A DNA stretch of 64,000 nucleotides from NCBI RefSeq assembly GCF_022919175.1, contig NZ_CP095043.1, positions 1,798,001-1,862,000 on the forward strand, read 5' to 3'. Within the stretch, counting starts at the first letter, position 1, and each line of letters begins with the position of its first letter. Both the position numbers and the translations under genes were made by a program. This DNA comes from Leucobacter rhizosphaerae (GTDB lineage Bacteria > Actinomycetota > Actinomycetes > Actinomycetales > Microbacteriaceae). Below, one piece after another: positions 8,704-17,437 of this stretch. Under the pieces are notes generated by a model that saw only the letters and a list, made by a program, of their open reading frames with translations, did no database searches and was not told the DNA's origin.

Positions 8704-10124
8704 GGCCTGCCCTCCTCGACTCCCGGCGCGAGGCGGTTCGGCCAGTCGAACACGGGCTCGAGCTGCGCGGCGACCCGGATGAGCGTGGCCTCGTCGAACG
8801 GGCCGGCCACGAGCTGCGCACCGACGGGCAGGCCGCGGTCGTCGACGTGCACCGGCAGCGAGATGGCGGGCAGGCCCGCGATGTTCACCCAGGCGGTGAA
8901 GGTGACCTGCCGCGCCTCCGTGAGGCGGGGAGCGGCGGGGGTCTCGTTGGCCTCGTCGTAGACGACCCCCACCCGCGGGGTCGCGGTCGCCATGGTCGGG
9001 GTGAGCAGCAGGTCGAAATCGCGCCCGAACTGGGCGTTCACCTGCCGGGTCTCCCACTGCAATTGGCCGGCGAGGGCCGCGTACTCGCCCGAGTGGTACG
9101 ACTTCGCCTGCTCGATCCGGTAGCGGATGTAGGGGTCGACCTTCTCGACGTCCTCGTAGGGCGAGGCGAACACACTCGCGCTGATCACCACGTCGACGAA
9201 CCCCTTGCCCGCCTCGGGGGTGAAGAGGAACGGCGACACCGGCTCGACGACGTGCCCGAGAGCCTCGAGCGCGCGGGCGGCCGCCTCCGCGGCTGCAATG
9301 TTCTCGGGGTCGACGGGCAGGCCCGAGGGACTCTGGAGGAGCAGACCGATCCGGAGTCGGCCCGGATCCGCGCCCACCTCGCGGGCGAACGGGCGCGCGG
9401 GGGCCGGAGCCGAGTACCAGGCGAGCGGGTCGAAGGGCGAGAGCACATCGAGCGCCGCCGCGCTGTCGGCGACGGTGCGGGTGATCACCCCGGAGGTGGT
9501 GGAGTGCTCCCAACCGCGCACCTCCGCGGGCACACGGCCGCGGCTCGGCTTCAGTCCGACGAGCCCCGTGACACTCGACGGGACCCGGATCGAGCCGCCG
9601 CCGTCGGAGGCGTGCCCGATGGGGGCGAAGCCCGCGGCGACCGCCGCACTCGCGCCCCCGCTCGAACCGCCCGACGTGAACTCGAGGTCCCAGGGGTTCC
9701 GGGTCTTGCCGTGACGGGCGTTCTCGGAGGCGGTGAGCGGACCGAACTCCGGGGAGTTCGACCGTCCGAGGAGCACGAAGCCCGCCTCCTCGAGCAGACG
9801 CACGTCGATGTCGGTCTCGGTCGCCGGGGTCTCCGAGATGGAGAGCGAGGACATGGTGTTGGGCTGCCCGGCGACGCTGCTGAGGTCCTTGACCGGGATC
9901 GGCACACCCTCGAACGGACGGACGTCCGATCCGGAGCGCAGCCTGGCCTCGGACTCCCGTGCGCGCCGCAGCGCGTCTTCGCGGTCGAGCCAGACGATCG
10001 CGTTCACCTCGTCGTTGCGGGCGTCGATCCGGTCGAGATACATGTCGGCGACTTCGACGGGGCTCACCGCTCCGGAGCGGATGGCGGCGGCGATGTCGAG
10101 CGCGGAGCTGGTGGGGGTGATCAT
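8700..10124 (-). CDS. Amidase signature family hydrolase
   Basis: The 474-residue protein carries the amidase signature region GGSSGGASAAVAAG. The catalytic triad is visible as Lys in PVKDLS, the cis-Ser in the GGSSGG segment, and the nucleophile Ser in DGGGSIRVPS. Members hydrolyse carboxamides to acids and ammonia. No signal peptide is seen, so it acts in the cytoplasm. The ATG at 10124 is preceded by AGAGGA on its strand. Its position inside a peptide ABC importer operon, right after the binding-protein gene, suggests it cleaves an imported amide or short peptide. It is not gatA: GatB and GatC partners are absent. Confidence 0.9.
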   Translation of the reverse strand: MITPTSSALDIAAAIRSGAVSPVEVADMYLDRIDARNDEVNAIVWLDREDALRRARESEARLRSGSDVRPFEGVPIPVKDLSSVAGQPNTMSSLSISETPATETDIDVRLLEEAGFVLLGRSNSPEFGPLTASENARHGKTRNPWDLEFTSGGSSGGASAAVAAGFAPIGHASDGGGSIRVPSSVTGLVGLKPSRGRVPAEVRGWEHSTTSGVITRTVADSAAALDVLSPFDPLAWYSAPAPARPFAREVGADPGRLRIGLLLQSPSGLPVDPENIAAAEAAARALEALGHVVEPVSPFLFTPEAGKGFVDVVISASVFASPYEDVEKVDPYIRYRIEQAKSYHSGEYAALAGQLQWETRQVNAQFGRDFDLLLTPTMATATPRVGVVYDEANETPAAPRLTEARQVTFTAWVNIAGLPAISLPVHVDDRGLPVGAQLVAGPFDEATLIRVAAQLEPVFDWPNRLAPGVEEGRP

Positions 10125-10188
10125 GGGGAGTCCTCTGCAGTTGGGGGTGAGGGCGCCGGACCGTTCCGTCCGACGCCCTCGCGGGGAG

Positions 10189-11748
10189 TTAGCCGACGAT
10201 GCGGAAGAGGTGATCGTCGAGCGATCCACCGAGCATCGACACCTGGAACCCGGGCCGCTGCGCGTAGATGAACGAGTCGGTGATGAGCGGCACCGCGTGC
10301 GCGTCTCCGATGAGCGAGTCCGCGGCCTCGTTGACGAGGTTGCAGCGTTCGGTCTCATCCGCTGCGGAGAGCGACTCCTCGAACAGGGCCGCGGCCTCGG
10401 GCGCGTTCGTGCCACCGATGTTCGGTCCGCCCTCGAGGATCCCGGGCCCGCGGAAGTTGTCGAGCGGGTTCGAGAGGGAGCCGACGAAGTTGAGGTCGGC
10501 GTAGATCGTCATGTCCCACGCGTCAGGTTCGGTGAACACGGTGGAGATCCAGGTGCCGACGTCGACGTTGTCGAGCTCGACCTCCGCTCCGGCGGCGCGC
10601 AGCACCTCCTGGAGGTACGTGTTGCCGGCGCCGTTCGTGCCCACGATCTGCGGGGCGACGAAGCGGATCTTCATGCCCTGCAGCACCTCGGCCGCGGCGG
10701 CGGGATCCTCGGGGATCAGCGCCCCGTCGTCACCCGTGACGCAGAGCGCGGTCGAGTTGGCGAGGGTGGTCGCGAGCTCGCCGGTGCCCTGCGAGGTGGT
10801 CGAGTCGAAGTCCGCGCGGTTGATCAGCTGCGCGACCGCGGTGCGGGCCTCCTGGTCGACGAACGGGCTACCCTCCCGCTCGTTGAAGAGCAGGTAGAAG
10901 TCGCTGAAGAGGAAGGGGCTCACCTCGTAGCCCGACTGGCCCTCGAAGCGGCTCATCGACTCGGGCATGATCTTCGCGATGTCGAGCTGGCCGTCGAGCA
11001 CCAGGTTGGTCGTCGCCGAGGTGTCCGGGGAGATCACGAATTCGAGGTTCTTGGCCGGTTCGCCCGCGACCTCGGAGGTCCACTCGGGCCACAGCTCGTA
11101 GTCATCGCGCAGTTCGTAGGTGTAGCGGACGCCGGGCTCGGCCGCGGTCTGGATGTACGGCCCGGACTCGGCACCCTCGACGTGACCCGCCGCGAGCCCC
11201 TCGGGGTCGGCGAGACCGGGCGCGCAGACGATGCCGGTGGCCGAGATCGAGAGCGCCTGCACCATCGTCGGCCAGGGCGACGCGAGCGCGATATCGACGG
11301 TGCCCGCGGTGTCGTCGGCGACGATCGTCGGCACCTGCGAACCGAAGGCCTGGGCGACGACGGAGCCGCCGCTGTTCGCGAAGGCGTCGAGCGAGTTCTT
11401 GACGGTGGTCGCGGTGATGGGGGCGCCGTCGGAGCAGGTGGCGCCGTCGCGCAGTGTAAAGGTCGCGGAGGTAGGCGTCGACTCCCAGCTCGCCGCGAGG
11501 CCCGGCACGAGACCGCTCTCGTCCTTGCGGACGAGCGTGTCGAAGCTCTGCCGTGCGAGCACGAAGTCGGGGAGCGAGAGCCCGACCATCGGGTTGAACG
11601 TGGCGGGGATGTCGAGGGTGGTGCGGATCGTGTCGGTCGGGGTGAACTCGGCGCCCTCGCCGGTGTCACCGCCGCCCGCGCTGCACGCGCTCAAGGCGAG
11701 CACGGCGACGGCCGCGACCGCGCCGCCTCGGATGATCGATCGTTTCAT
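10189..11748 (-). CDS. ABC transporter solute-binding lipoprotein, family 5
   Basis: The 519-residue protein starts with a lipoprotein signal (MKRSIIRGG, hydrophobic core, lipobox LSAC), with lipidation expected at Cys21. The rest matches the DppA/OppA-type family SBP_bac_5: the ATFNPMVG segment near the N-terminus, a long two-lobe body, and a C-terminal region with LVNEAADSLIGDAHAVPLIT. It would capture the substrate outside the membrane and deliver it to the downstream permeases. It is the second gene of the minus-strand operon, about 220 bp after the DUF3237 gene, and 64 bp precede the amidase start. The ligand is unknown. Confidence 0.92.
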   Translation of the reverse strand: MKRSIIRGGAVAAVAVLALSACSAGGGDTGEGAEFTPTDTIRTTLDIPATFNPMVGLSLPDFVLARQSFDTLVRKDESGLVPGLAASWESTPTSATFTLRDGATCSDGAPITATTVKNSLDAFANSGGSVVAQAFGSQVPTIVADDTAGTVDIALASPWPTMVQALSISATGIVCAPGLADPEGLAAGHVEGAESGPYIQTAAEPGVRYTYELRDDYELWPEWTSEVAGEPAKNLEFVISPDTSATTNLVLDGQLDIAKIMPESMSRFEGQSGYEVSPFLFSDFYLLFNEREGSPFVDQEARTAVAQLINRADFDSTTSQGTGELATTLANSTALCVTGDDGALIPEDPAAAAEVLQGMKIRFVAPQIVGTNGAGNTYLQEVLRAAGAEVELDNVDVGTWISTVFTEPDAWDMTIYADLNFVGSLSNPLDNFRGPGILEGGPNIGGTNAPEAAALFEESLSAADETERCNLVNEAADSLIGDAHAVPLITDSFIYAQRPGFQVSMLGGSLDDHLFRIVG

Positions 11749-11790
11749 TGGGGGTTCCTCTCATCGGACTGCGGACGACCCGGCGGGTCG

Positions 11791-11820
11791 TCGAACATCG
11801 TGGTGTCGAACATCGTGGTG
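11791..11820. repeat. Tandem 15-bp repeat in the intergenic gap before the binding-protein gene
   Basis: Two perfect adjacent copies of tcgaacatcgtggtg fill these 30 bp, in the 222-bp space between the DUF3237 gene and the binding-protein gene. The rest of that gap (11880-11960) holds several irregular copies of gggatccggg-like sequence. No reading frame with coding character is seen there. The repeats could be a minisatellite or a regulatory spacer. Confidence 0.6.
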
Positions 11821-11970
11821 GGGTGGGGGCATCGCCCGACGGCGGGGTCGCCGTCGATGGGACGCGGGCGGGGAGGGGTTCGGGTGATCCCGGGACACGG
11901 GATCCGGGGCCGCGGGATCCGGGCCTCGGAGATGCATGGCGCGGAGATCCCGGCTGCGGAGTTCCCAGGC

Positions 11971-12411
11971 CTAGGAGATGACCTCGAAGACGTCGATGGT
12001 CGTGTGCGTGCCGAAGGCCTCGGCGCGGCCGATGAAGACGCGCTGCGTGAGCCACTGCAGCGCGGGGGCGGTGGTGCGGAACTGCGGGGTCGACATGAAG
12101 ATCCCATCGACCGCGTCGGGGCTGGATCCCGGGCTGATGCGCCCAACATTCACGACATCGACGATGTCGCCGTCGTCGGTGCGAATCCAGTAGCGGGCCT
12201 CGACATTGAAGGCGCCGTCGTTGCGGTACAGGCACCAGTCGGCTCCGCCCGGCTGCACCTCGCCTGAGATCGCGCCGGTGACGCGACCGCCCGTGATCGG
12301 GATGATCTCGAGCGACTCGTCGGTGCGCCGGTCGATCGGCAGGCCGGGATCGACCTCGGCGACGATCGTGAACGAGAACTGCAGTTGGGGCAGCGGGGGC
12401 GTGGAAGTCAT
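11971..12411 (-). CDS. DUF3237 domain protein
   Basis: The 146-residue protein matches the DUF3237 family, a small beta-barrel-like protein common in catabolic operons. It has a QFSFTIVAEVD strand, a PITGGRVTGAISGEVQPGGADW segment and RYWIRTDDGDIVDVVNVG. I chose the ATG at 12411, preceded by AGGTGACGC, rather than the longer frame starting at 12486, because the longer N-terminus is not family-like and runs over the palindrome at 12466. It is the first gene of the amidase/ABC operon. The biochemical role of the family is not established; association with substrate isomerisation or hydrolysis is only suggested by context. Confidence 0.82.
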   Translation of the reverse strand: MTSTPPLPQLQFSFTIVAEVDPGLPIDRRTDESLEIIPITGGRVTGAISGEVQPGGADWCLYRNDGAFNVEARYWIRTDDGDIVDVVNVGRISPGSSPDAVDGIFMSTPQFRTTAPALQWLTQRVFIGRAEAFGTHTTIDVFEVIS

Positions 12412-12465
12412 TGCGTCACCTGATTCTTCGTCGAGTCGTGTCGCCCGGTCGGATTCGTGTGAAAT

Positions 12466-12478
12466 CCAAACCGTTTGG
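12466..12478. promoter_or_regulatory. Candidate operator of the amidase/ABC operon
   Basis: The sequence ccaaaccgtttgg is a perfect 6-bp inverted repeat around one central base. It lies 55 bp upstream of the DUF3237 start, in AT-rich sequence expected to hold the operon promoter. The size and symmetry suit a TetR- or GntR-family repressor. No second copy was noticed next to the TetR gene at 4426, so the regulator is not identified. Confidence 0.4.
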
Positions 12479-12609
12479 TTTATCAATTATCGTGAACCAC
12501 AACGAAGCTGATGTCAAGCGCGAGTCGTCGATGAAACAGAATGTTTACGCATGGCGCGATGCGGGGTGCTCGTCCTCCCCCTCACCGCCCCCGCCCTCCC
12601 CGGTCTTGT

Positions 12610-12733
12610 GTGAGCGATTTCTGGTGCCGCGCACCCCTATGCTCAACTGAAATCGCTCACACCCTCGGGTCAGGCGAGGCAATGTGAGCGTTTTCTGGGG
12701 TGGCGCGGGTGATTGGGGACAGAAATCGCTCAC
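12610..12733. repeat. Pair of 50-51 bp inverted-repeat elements (copy pair 1)
   Basis: Two elements lie at 12610-12660 (51 bp) and 12684-12733 (50 bp), separated by 23 bp. Each begins with gtgagcg[a/t]tttctgg and ends with the complement, [a]aatcgctcac, so each can fold into a stem with an 11-13 bp paired foot. The same arrangement recurs at 26711-26833 with the same unit sizes and nearly the same gap, and a single arm occurs at 29312-29328. The elements resemble REP-type extragenic palindromes. No T-run follows, so a simple terminator role is less likely. Confidence 0.75.
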
Positions 12734-12846
12734 GCACCACAGGAAAGCAGCAACGCCCCCGTGCGCGGCGAAGAGGATCGCGGCGCACCGGGGCGTTGAA
12801 TGATTGATGCGGGCTCACGACCCGCATCGCGTGTCACGAGCCTCCA

Positions 12847-13998
12847 CTACCAGCCGTAATAGAAGTTGTGCCGGCTCAGCCGTTCCGCGCCATCCTCGGT
12901 GATGAGGTAGGTGTATCCGGCCGTGAATCCGGCTCCTCCGATTTCGGTGAGCGCCGCCGGATGCACCGCCATGGTCATTCCGACCTCCAACGGGACATCG
13001 CTCTGGTCTCCGAGCACCCAGCCGTCAGACACGTCCAGCCCGATGGCGTGACCGTGCGAGAACGGGTTGATGGCGCCGTGCTCCGCGATCCGCGCCCGCA
13101 TCGCCTTCGACACGTCCGATACCACTGCACCAGGTCGCAGCATCGATTCACCGAGCGTGAACCCCTCATGCCACGCCGCAGCGAGTCGCTTCAGATCCGG
13201 GCTCAGCTCGTCGACCGGCATCGAGACGGGCAATTGCGCGTAGTAGCCTCCATAGCCCGGGGTGATCTCCATGAACAGGGTGCCTCCGGATTCGAGCACG
13301 TCGCCCGTCGGGTTCCGATCGAAGTTCAGGAACGGTCCGTCCGCGTCGATGACCTCGAGGGAGTACGGCGATTCGTGCTCGAAGAGGAACTTCTTCGTTT
13401 CCGCGTACACCGTGTAGTCGCTCACCCCGGGCGCAACGAGCTCGGTCAGCATGTCGTAGCAATCGTCCGCGATCGCCGCGGATCTCCGCATGAGCTCGAT
13501 CTCGTTGGGGCTCTTCACCGCTCGCAGCTTCCAGAAGATGTCGCTCGCGTCGACGATGCGATCCTCCCCGACCGCGGCCCGAAGCGCGTTGTACACGCTC
13601 ACTCCGATCGCCGATCCCCCGACGTAGCCGACCTTGCCCCTCACGGCCATCCGCTCGATGAGCCCGACGGAGTCGTTCGCAAAGCCGTACGCGCCATCAC
13701 CGAACGGGCGGACGTCGATGAACTCCCGAATATCCCCCACCTTGTCGATCTTTGGTGAGCCCGCGAGCACCGGGTGGATGAAGTGCGTCAGATTCCCCTC
13801 GAGCGGCAACACGATCATGCCGCCGCCGCCGAGATTCGAGACGTAGCGCACGTGGCCTCGGTTGAAGATGTCCTGCAGCCCCGCGACGAGCAGCACATCG
13901 ATGCCCCGGGCGCGCATCTGGTCACGGATCCTGCTGATCCGGTCCTTGAGTTCGGAGACGGGGATCTGGGTGATTCGATCGGTTACCGCAGAGGTCAT
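12847..13998 (-). CDS. M24 (creatinase/aminopeptidase P-like) family protein lacking canonical metal ligands
   Basis: The 383-residue protein has the two-domain layout of M24B proteins: a creatinase-N domain (about 1-155) and a pita-bread catalytic domain (about 165-380). The His of the conserved motif is present (SHGHAIG, His315/His317). The metal-binding Asp, Asp, Glu and Glu positions of true metallopeptidases are replaced: MEI (Glu244), YYAQ (Gln255) and VHP (His346) stand where D, D and E are expected. That pattern resembles metal-free members such as creatinase. A C-N hydrolase or lyase role in the neighbouring catabolic island is inference. The ATG at 13998 has only a weak ribosome site. 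It lies 118 bp downstream of an alcohol dehydrogenase gene on the same strand. Confidence 0.82.
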   Translation of the reverse strand: MTSAVTDRITQIPVSELKDRISRIRDQMRARGIDVLLVAGLQDIFNRGHVRYVSNLGGGGMIVLPLEGNLTHFIHPVLAGSPKIDKVGDIREFIDVRPFGDGAYGFANDSVGLIERMAVRGKVGYVGGSAIGVSVYNALRAAVGEDRIVDASDIFWKLRAVKSPNEIELMRRSAAIADDCYDMLTELVAPGVSDYTVYAETKKFLFEHESPYSLEVIDADGPFLNFDRNPTGDVLESGGTLFMEITPGYGGYYAQLPVSMPVDELSPDLKRLAAAWHEGFTLGESMLRPGAVVSDVSKAMRARIAEHGAINPFSHGHAIGLDVSDGWVLGDQSDVPLEVGMTMAVHPAALTEIGGAGFTAGYTYLITEDGAERLSRHNFYYGW

Positions 13999-14116
13999 GG
14001 TGGTGTGCTCGCTTTCTCGTGTTCGGTGTGGTCGTGCAGTGGTCAGTGTGCTGATGCCGTCGTCCAAGCGAGGTGCAGAGACCGTCGGCGCTGTCTTCGT
14101 CAGGGAATCCCGACGC

Positions 14117-15229
14117 TCAGGACTCGGGGGCCGAGAAGTCAGTGATGACGGCTCGAGCGCCGCCGTTAGCGGGCTCCGCGTATGCGCGGTTGATCTCGGC
14201 GATGCCGATGCGCTCGGAGATGAGCAGGTCCAATGGGAGGCGTCCTTCGAGCGCGAGAGACGCATATCGCGGGAGGTCTCGGCAGGGCACCGTTCCTCCC
14301 ATGTAGACCCCGCGGATCCCGCGCTGCGCTCCGATGAGGTCGCGCATCGTGTCGATGGCGAGCGCTGGGCCGGGCTTCGGGATCCCGATCAGATAGCAGG
14401 TACCACCCCTGGCAGTACTCGCGATCGCGCTGATGGTGACCTCCGGGATCCCGACGGCGTCGAAGGTGTGGTCGACCCCGGACCCGGCAACCGCGCGCAT
14501 GCGCTCAGTGGTCTCGCCGTCGGCGGCCGTCACGACGTGCGTTGCCCCCAACCGCCGGGCGAGTTCGAGCTTCGCCGGGTCGATGTCGATCGCGATGACG
14601 GTTCGTGCGCCCGCGAGAACCGCGCCGATGACAATGCTCAACCCGACCCCGCCGAGCCCGAACACCGCGACCGTCTCGCCCTCCTGCACTCTCGCCACGT
14701 TGTCCACGGCACCGAGACCGGTCGTGATCCCGCATGCCAGCAGGCTCGCCTGCGGGAAGGGGAGCTCGGCCGGAACGGCGACGAATTGGCGTTCATCAGC
14801 GAGAGATACACCCGCGAAGGCCGACACTCCGAGCGTGTGCACCGCGTCGCCTCCTCGGGTCACCCGTGGTCGTTCACGCGGATCGCGTTCGAGGCTGTCG
14901 GGGATCTCACACAGCGTCGGCCGCCCCGAGGCGCAGCGAGCGCAGGTGCCGCACGCGCGCACCTCCGTGCCGATCACATGATCGCCAACACGCAGACCGC
15001 GAACCTCGGGGCCGACCTCCACGACCACCCCGGCAAGTTCGTGCCCGGCGATGAGCGGGAGCGATCTCCCCCGATCGATGCCGGCCACGTTGAGGTCCGA
15101 GTGGCAGAGCCCCGCTGCGCGCACCTCCACGAGCACTTCCCGCGCGATCGGTCGGTCGAATGCCACCTCCTGGACCTCGAAGCGACCGTTCAGCCGCTCC
15201 ACGACCGCCGCTTGAGCCGTCACCTGCAT
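14117..15229 (-). CDS. Zinc-dependent alcohol dehydrogenase (MDR superfamily)
   Basis: The 370-residue protein is a medium-chain dehydrogenase. Catalytic-zinc ligands appear as Cys in GLCHSD and His in AGHELAG; the structural-zinc cysteines are CGTCARC plus a following Cys in PTLCE; the nucleotide fold reads FGLGGVGLS with a downstream Asp (AIDID), favouring NAD. It oxidises an alcohol to aldehyde or ketone. It is divergent from the LysR gene (107 bp between starts) and followed by the M24 gene, so the LysR protein probably controls it. It is a paralogue of the dehydrogenase at 16331-17434 (shared GLGAV-N-ARVQ and GGVGL segments). The alcohol is unknown. Confidence 0.92.
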   Translation of the reverse strand: MQVTAQAAVVERLNGRFEVQEVAFDRPIAREVLVEVRAAGLCHSDLNVAGIDRGRSLPLIAGHELAGVVVEVGPEVRGLRVGDHVIGTEVRACGTCARCASGRPTLCEIPDSLERDPRERPRVTRGGDAVHTLGVSAFAGVSLADERQFVAVPAELPFPQASLLACGITTGLGAVDNVARVQEGETVAVFGLGGVGLSIVIGAVLAGARTVIAIDIDPAKLELARRLGATHVVTAADGETTERMRAVAGSGVDHTFDAVGIPEVTISAIASTARGGTCYLIGIPKPGPALAIDTMRDLIGAQRGIRGVYMGGTVPCRDLPRYASLALEGRLPLDLLISERIGIAEINRAYAEPANGGARAVITDFSAPES

Positions 15230-15336
15230 GTCGTATTCCTCTCCGTCGCAGCGATCTCGCCGCGGTCCTGTTCGCCCGCGAGACTCCCGCCGGCCCCACC
15301 CACGCGCCCACCCGCCGTCAGCGTTAGGGTGTGTCC

Positions 15337-16302
15337 ATGAGCCAGCAGCCGATGAAGTTCCGCCTTCCGAACGTCACCGCAAAGCAATTGCTCCATTTCG
15401 TCGTCGCAGCGGAGTCCGGGAAACTCGCCGAGGCCGGCCGCACCCTGCGCATGGCACCCTCTGCGATCTCGCACTCCATCGATCAGTTGGAAGCCACCCT
15501 CGGCGTGCAACTCTGCGTGCGGCACAAGGCCAAGGGGCTCGTTCTCACGTCGTCGGGCGAGGCCGCGTTGACGGTCGCCCGCAATCTGCTCACCGACTTG
15601 AACGACTTCGAGACCCTGTTCGGAAGCGAGGGATACAGCAATTCCGGCCGAATCATCGTCGGCTGCAGCACCCCTATCGCCCCGAAGATGCTGCCGACGA
15701 CCCACAGCGACTTCGCGCTCAAGTTCCCCAACGCGACCGTCGCGTTCCTCGAGGAGCACCACGCGGTCCTCCAGGAGCAACTGCTGCAGGGGCGTCTCGA
15801 TCTCGCGTTCATGTACGACATCGACCTCGATCATCGTCTGGAGCGCATTCCGCTGATGACGATGACTCCCCGGGTCCTGTTGCCGGTCGATCACCCGCTG
15901 GCCGGGCCTGACACACCCGCAGTGCTGTCGCTCGAGATGGTGGCCGACGAACCCTTCGTGATCTTCGGCGGCACGCCGATGTACGAGCGCTACCTCAAGC
16001 TCTTCGCCGCCGAAGGGATCACCCCGAACATCGCCTACACCTGCCGCAGCATGGCCACCCTGCGTTCCTTCGTGGGCCGCGGCACCAATTTGGGCCTGCA
16101 GTTCGAGAACTACGGTCTCGCGATGTCCGTCGACGGCCTGGAGGTCGTGGCCAAACCGCTCGCTGCCGGCGCCGAGCAGTCGGTCAGCATCTGCATCGCA
16201 CTGCCACGGGATTCGAAGCCGAGTGTGCTCAGCCGGGAGTGGATCGTCTCGGCGAGAGAGATGTTCGGCGGCGGAGCCGAGGCCGCCGATGCTCACGTAT
16301 GA
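15337..16302 (+). CDS. LysR-family transcriptional regulator
   Basis: The 321-residue protein has an N-terminal winged helix (about residues 14-72, with LLHFVVAAESGKLAEAGRTL and AISHSIDQLEATLG) and a LysR substrate domain from about residue 98. The ATG at 15337 is preceded by AGGG at 7-nt spacing; a GTG 6 bp earlier is possible. It is divergent from the dehydrogenase at 14117-15229 and convergent with the one at 16331-17434, with 28 bp between stops. LysR proteins usually activate the divergent promoter in response to a pathway metabolite, so it most likely controls the dehydrogenase and M24 genes and perhaps the large operon as well. Confidence 0.9.
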   Translation: MSQQPMKFRLPNVTAKQLLHFVVAAESGKLAEAGRTLRMAPSAISHSIDQLEATLGVQLCVRHKAKGLVLTSSGEAALTVARNLLTDLNDFETLFGSEGYSNSGRIIVGCSTPIAPKMLPTTHSDFALKFPNATVAFLEEHHAVLQEQLLQGRLDLAFMYDIDLDHRLERIPLMTMTPRVLLPVDHPLAGPDTPAVLSLEMVADEPFVIFGGTPMYERYLKLFAAEGITPNIAYTCRSMATLRSFVGRGTNLGLQFENYGLAMSVDGLEVVAKPLAAGAEQSVSICIALPRDSKPSVLSREWIVSAREMFGGGAEAADAHV

Positions 16303-16330
16303 GCGCCGTGTCGAAATCATGCGCCGTCGA

Positions 16331-17434
16331 TCAATCGAAGACGATGACTGAGCGGGCGACCCCACCTCGGCGAAGTCTCTCGAACCCATCATTCACCTCG
16401 TGCAGTGCGATGCGGTTGGCAACGAGCGGCTCGAGTTGCAGCCGCCCTTGCAGATAGAGATCGGCGTATTCGGGGATATGCAGATGGGGGATCGAGGATC
16501 CCATCGCGACGCCGTGCACCGACTTCTGCGCGAAGAAGTGGCGGAACGGGATCCCGAGCACAGCGTCAGGCTTCTGCACCCCCACGAGATAGACCTGACC
16601 TCCGGTGCGGAGCGCGTCCAGGGCGGTGTCGAGCGTCTGAGGTAGCCCGATGACTTCGAATGCGTGCGAGACCCCCTCGCCGCCGTTCGCCGCACGCACC
16701 CTCGCGACGGGATCGTCCTCGCGCGCGTTGACGACGTCGGTGGCTCCGAGTTGCAGGGCCAGGTCGAGCGCTGCATCGTTCGTGTCGAGCCCGATGATCC
16801 GCCGAGCACCGGCGAGCCTCGCTCCCTGGATGGCGTTCAACCCGACCCCGCCGCATCCGACCACGAGCACCGAGTCGCCGTGCTGCACGCGAGCGGTGTT
16901 CAGTACGGCTCCCAGCCCCGTCGACACCCCGCACCCGAGCAGGCAGGCGATCTCGAACGGGACCTCCGCAGGAACGCGTACGACGAGGTTCTCGTGCAGC
17001 ACGGCGTGGGTCGCGAACCCGCCGATCCCGATGAACTGGGTTGCGGGAGATCCGCCGGACGTCACCCGAGCCGGGAGCCCCGCCGCACGCTGCGTCGCCC
17101 CGTGGTTCGAGCACTGGAACGGTCGCCCCGAACGACACGAGTCGCACCGTCCGCAATGGTTGACGGGGCAGCCCACGACGTGGTCGCCGACGCTCAGCCC
17201 CTGCACCCCGGCCCCGACCTCCTCGACCACGCCGGAAACCTCATGCCCGAGCAGGAGCGGCACGGGAAACCCGTGGTTCGTCGCGGCGACGGTCAGGTCG
17301 CTGCGGCAGATACCGCTCGCCCGCACTCGGATGCGCACCTCGTGACGCTCGAGCTCATCGAATCGGATCTCCTCGATCTGGAGCGGCCCGCCGAACTCGT
17401 GCAGCACGGCTGCGGTTGCAGTCATCTGACTCAT
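16331..17434 (-). CDS. Zinc-dependent alcohol dehydrogenase (MDR superfamily), second copy
   Basis: The 367-residue protein has the same architecture as the dehydrogenase at 14117-15229: catalytic-zinc ligands in GICRSD and LGHEVSG, structural-zinc cysteines in CGRCDSCRSGRPFQC, and the dinucleotide fold VGCGGVGLN followed by an Asp (IGLDTN). The start at 17434 lies 3 bp after the stop of the FMN monooxygenase gene, so the two are translated from one mRNA; an ATG at 17425 is an alternative. It is the last gene of the nine-gene minus-strand operon that starts at the MmgE/PrpD gene. It may handle the alcohol or hydroxymethyl product formed by the monooxygenase step. Confidence 0.92.
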   Translation of the reverse strand: MSQMTATAAVLHEFGGPLQIEEIRFDELERHEVRIRVRASGICRSDLTVAATNHGFPVPLLLGHEVSGVVEEVGAGVQGLSVGDHVVGCPVNHCGRCDSCRSGRPFQCSNHGATQRAAGLPARVTSGGSPATQFIGIGGFATHAVLHENLVVRVPAEVPFEIACLLGCGVSTGLGAVLNTARVQHGDSVLVVGCGGVGLNAIQGARLAGARRIIGLDTNDAALDLALQLGATDVVNAREDDPVARVRAANGGEGVSHAFEVIGLPQTLDTALDALRTGGQVYLVGVQKPDAVLGIPFRHFFAQKSVHGVAMGSSIPHLHIPEYADLYLQGRLQLEPLVANRIALHEVNDGFERLRRGGVARSVIVFD

Positions 17435-17437
17435 GCC

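Larger units (their letters stand above)
12412..12846. other. Intergenic region with a palindrome and paired hairpin repeats
   Basis: These 435 bp contain no convincing gene. The left part (about 12440-12500) is AT-richer than the surroundings and holds the 13-bp palindrome, so it probably carries the promoter of the minus-strand DUF3237/ABC operon. The middle holds two inverted-repeat elements at 12610-12660 and 12684-12733. The right part ends at the stop of the M24 gene. Confidence 0.6.

Noticed and set aside
9733..12267. Plus-strand frame of more than 800 codons across amidase, binding protein and DUF3237
   Set aside because: It crosses three real genes antisense, has no motif, and its codon pattern is that of a mirror frame.
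12610..12733. CRISPR array
   Set aside because: Units are inverted palindromes in pairs, not direct repeats with uniform unique spacers, and no cas gene is present.
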